The translations under genes and the position numbers were made by a program. From contig JAILNY010000076.1 in NCBI GenBank assembly GCA_024691105.1, positions 1 through 25,994 on the forward strand: DNA of 25,994 nt, in the 5' to 3' direction. The notes under the pieces were generated by a model. The model made no database searches. It saw nothing but the letters and a program-made list of their open reading frames with translations, and was not told the origin of the DNA. Below are positions 24,401 through 25,994 of the stretch, piece after piece (the first letter of the stretch is position 1; each line of letters opens with the position of its first letter). Origin of the DNA: Treponema sp. (GTDB lineage: Bacteria > Spirochaetota > Spirochaetia > Treponematales > Treponemataceae).

Positions 24401-25994
24401 TAAAATATCCAGTTGTCCAGGTTCCGTTTGCATTTACAGTTACAGACTGGGTTGTATTTCCAACATTTAAAGTAAAATCTCCGATTCTCGGTCTGCCATT
24501 AGAATCAGTATTCCATAAATCTGTGGAGTTATCACTCCAGGTTCCTGAAATTTTGATTTTATCAGTAATCTGCAAAGCACCGTTACGGTTGAATGGTTCC
24601 GGTAATTCAATTGGCTCGTCTTCCAAATCCCAATTCTTAGAATCATTATTAAGATAAATTTTATCTATCGTAATCTGTGGGGGGTCAATATCACCCTGCA
24701 AAGAATATGCTTCTATATTTGCAGACGCACCAACATCCTGAGCAAGAATAATGAATTTCTGATTTGTAAGTTTTTCTGTTCCGTTAATTCCAAAGTCAGT
24801 AAAGATATTAAATGACTTAGACCAGGTACGTTCATATTTCTGATCAGCATTCTGAGTCTCTGTTCCTAACGGAAGCCACCAGATTTTATTACCATGAGAG
24901 TCGGTATGAACCGGACTTGTCGCAGTAACATTCGACCATTCTGTATAATCTTTATTAAAATAACTGATCTGGTCATTATCATTACCGCTTTTAATTCTTA
25001 CAATTTTTACAAAAGCAATATTACCATCATCTTCTACCTTACCGCTAAAATTAAAACTTCCGGCAGAGTTTACTGCTTCTAATATCTTATTACCATTAGA
25101 AGGAGTTATTTCAGAAAGATTTGGAGGATTTACATCCGAAATTGTAAGATAACGTTTTACTTCATCGCCCTGCTTTCCGTTTTTATCAGTAACATTTATT
25201 TTTACAACAATTGATCTTGTCTCTGACAAAGCATTAAATGACCATGCTCTATATGTCGGATATCCTTCCTGCACAAGAGTAGATTCAGAAACAGAATAAT
25301 CTGCTAAAAGTTCAGTCTCTGTTTCATCATATACTTTTACCGAAATAGATTTTAATCCGTCATCATCATAAGCCTGACCATGCAATGAACATCGCGGATA
25401 ACATCTGTTTGCAACAACCTGAGAGGCTGCAAGATTATCATATCCAAAGGTTGCAGTAACCCACGGAGTATCTGCACCATTATCAAATTTAAACCAGCCG
25501 TGCGATTTTATTTCAACATTTCCAGCCTGGTCATGGCTTTCTGTAACAAGGCGCAGAATATGAGAACCTGTTAAAACAGAAGCATCTGTAAACTCTGTGT
25601 CACTAACTGTTGTAGACCAGTTTCTTAAGTTTGCGCCTGTTATTACTTTTCTTACCAATGGATTTGCAACAGGATATTCTGTAACACTTCCTGCCGCAAG
25701 AGAAGAAACTTCTTTATCAAGATATACAACAAGGTAATCAAGATTTGTATCTTCTCTCTGTGAACCGCTTATTTCAAAAGTTCCGTTTTTTATTTTTGGA
25801 AGTACACTGTTATTTTGTAAAACGTATGTACTGAATTCCGCAGCAGTTGCTGACTGTAATCTTACAGGTTCAATAATTGATACAGCTGGTTCCTGAACAT
25901 CAATAATTACATTACGTTCATCTTTTGTTTTTGCACCTTCATTCCCGTAAGGATCAGAAACTTTTGACGTAATCGAATACTCATGTCCTGACAA
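21498..25994 (-). CDS. Giant Ig-like repeat surface protein, C-terminal part (5' end outside window)
   Basis: The frame is open from the right edge to the TAA at 21498, giving 1498 codons. The first visible codon is TTG in mid-domain, not a real start, so the N-terminus lies beyond the window. Repeated Ig-like modules come first, with linkers such as VNPPNLSEITP, IDPPQITID and IDTTSPSLTEV and a DDDGLKSISVKVYDE core much like the first lipoprotein. In the middle are longer modules of the type ITITMEFNKAVTFSG...FTYTVESGDD (two clear copies and a third diverged one). The last 102 residues (nt 21501-21806) are a Trp/Tyr/Cys-rich globular domain with four Cys and no barrel signature. The likely role is adhesion or surface structure, inferred only from architecture. 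It ends facing the terminator at 21426-21457. Confidence 0.85.
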   Translation of the reverse strand: MSGHEYSITSKVSDPYGNEGAKTKDERNVIIDVQEPAVSIIEPVRLQSATAAEFSTYVLQNNSVLPKIKNGTFEISGSQREDTNLDYLVVYLDKEVSSLAAGSVTEYPVANPLVRKVITGANLRNWSTTVSDTEFTDASVLTGSHILRLVTESHDQAGNVEIKSHGWFKFDNGADTPWVTATFGYDNLAASQVVANRCYPRCSLHGQAYDDDGLKSISVKVYDETETELLADYSVSESTLVQEGYPTYRAWSFNALSETRSIVVKINVTDKNGKQGDEVKRYLTISDVNPPNLSEITPSNGNKILEAVNSAGSFNFSGKVEDDGNIAFVKIVRIKSGNDNDQISYFNKDYTEWSNVTATSPVHTDSHGNKIWWLPLGTETQNADQKYERTWSKSFNIFTDFGINGTEKLTNQKFIILAQDVGASANIEAYSLQGDIDPPQITIDKIYLNNDSKNWDLEDEPIELPEPFNRNGALQITDKIKISGTWSDNSTDLWNTDSNGRPRIGDFTLNVGNTTQSVTVNANGTWTTGYFTPVDSSVCVISASLKDWAGNEATKSKGYYVNSSTPVLTRIGADTPDGAYKNGSTITITMEFNKAVTFSGGTPVLHLNARGGAATATYDGSSNGTSKHKFTYTVESGDDVAKLNVSGIDKDGITWKDSANAVITNLTVPTTGGTSLAGGRNIVIDTTSPSLTEVSLISGSGWNKTGSSIFVQAKFSEDVTITPSDLSNLKLNFNNGAHSGSANKTGPDTVLFKYVVGTTDTDTNKLQINSITSTGYTVSDNAGNAISTLTLPNNLPEATDKVVKIDTHAPTAPTIVDLPTESTIYADSFSFSVNGAESDIKYTLDGSTWLDYTGEVTVSNNGNYSIAAKQTDAAGNVSESSTAVSKTLNTKKFISYITSEQSDGTYTTDDEIIIKLVCNEKLTVDTSKTGGLSNAYLTLNTTPERKAYYLSGSGTTELKFKYTVTDGDTCAVASGLNVLDFVSSIKNDTSTTPIDVSSRCELPAANNLSDNRTINVITGAPLIQSINVDQSGSAPVIKIKFTNDVSKQAGKFITVVQTYTKNGTVVYNAPAVLTSAQYNNFYSVDPAVETYYEKGVNGLKADKTPDLTEKYVLKFTYDGETTAVREFFKDTLVNKVDDTTRVNILTVCVPTASSKVRIDPSDKKTLLVTLSDAYKLPVKGAEYTITVPEGVVVDDQAHVNTAANNTATFTLNGEEKPVIRVDKSEASISGGVAAQPLTASVKMDCQTPEKTISYSIKTVETKTKTVGNSRFDTRIAPNTAENPVTTNGTYNKTTGLTVGSASNRTSGYKIEIDAYTSSTNHTYESAIRSVICLSDGTPSVGGQMGGFSNPGGLTTVYVRGGDSESGESSTVGFPLSWNSGRFSKAKMMTQYGTGNNSYWYYVTWNISVNCYFGFLCGNTPSDVKDNGPSNWCWASCGWVSRKHLYYLEPGTSFTMDGRNSDKFGIGGFQYQGKHLEYRTGGTATSNGKATGVLVNAAN

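Noticed and set aside
25980..25994. Start codon of the third giant protein at the right edge
   Set aside because: The first codon is TTG in the middle of an Ig-like domain, with no room for a ribosome binding site or signal peptide; it is only the window edge.

Overview
The window looks like chromosomal DNA of a spirochaete, most probably a Treponema of the gut, rumen or oral type. This is inferred from AT-rich DNA, very long Ig-like repeat surface proteins whose style I associate with treponemes, a loose lipobox of spirochaete type, and spirochaete-like ParA/ParB, MscS and SlyX homologues. No rRNA, tRNA, insertion sequence, phage gene or CRISPR array was seen.

Left part (1-9375, all minus strand). 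Two giant genes for modular Ig-like exported proteins lie head to tail. The downstream one (3693 to beyond base 1) starts with a lipoprotein-like signal and has at least eight Ig-like modules; its 3' end is outside the window. The upstream one (9375-4147, 1742 aa) has a signal peptide, about 13 Ig-like modules and a C-terminal region that reads as a small outer-membrane beta-barrel ending in Phe. Between them is a 453-base gap with a good promoter and an unusually long leader made of consecutive hairpins. The last hairpin resembles an intrinsic terminator just before the ribosome binding site. I consider this leader the best candidate for an undescribed regulatory element.

Middle part (9663-15016, minus strand). 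A TetR-type regulator is followed by a PLP aminotransferase and a PLP decarboxylase. Together they look like the two-step route aspartate semialdehyde -> 2,4-diaminobutyrate -> 1,3-diaminopropane. parA and parB follow closely, and parA has its own extended -10 promoter that would give an almost leaderless mRNA. The TetR gene has a textbook promoter overlapped by a 24-bp inverted repeat that abuts its start codon, a classic autoregulation layout.

Right-middle part (15151-21373). On the plus strand are an uncharacterised protein (probably DUF5718, FAH-like) and a classical short-chain dehydrogenase. Half-sites like those of the TetR operator overlap the dehydrogenase promoter. On the minus strand are metK, nth, an MscS-type channel, slyX and an RluA-type pseudouridine synthase. 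A stand-alone glycogen-binding (CBM48/isoamylase early set) protein is transcribed divergently from metK and ends at a strong bidirectional terminator.

Right part (21498-25994, minus strand). This is the C-terminal 1498 codons of a third giant Ig-like protein. Its true start lies beyond the right edge; the TTG at the very edge is only the first codon visible. All functions are assigned by reading motifs and remembered family features; no database search was run.
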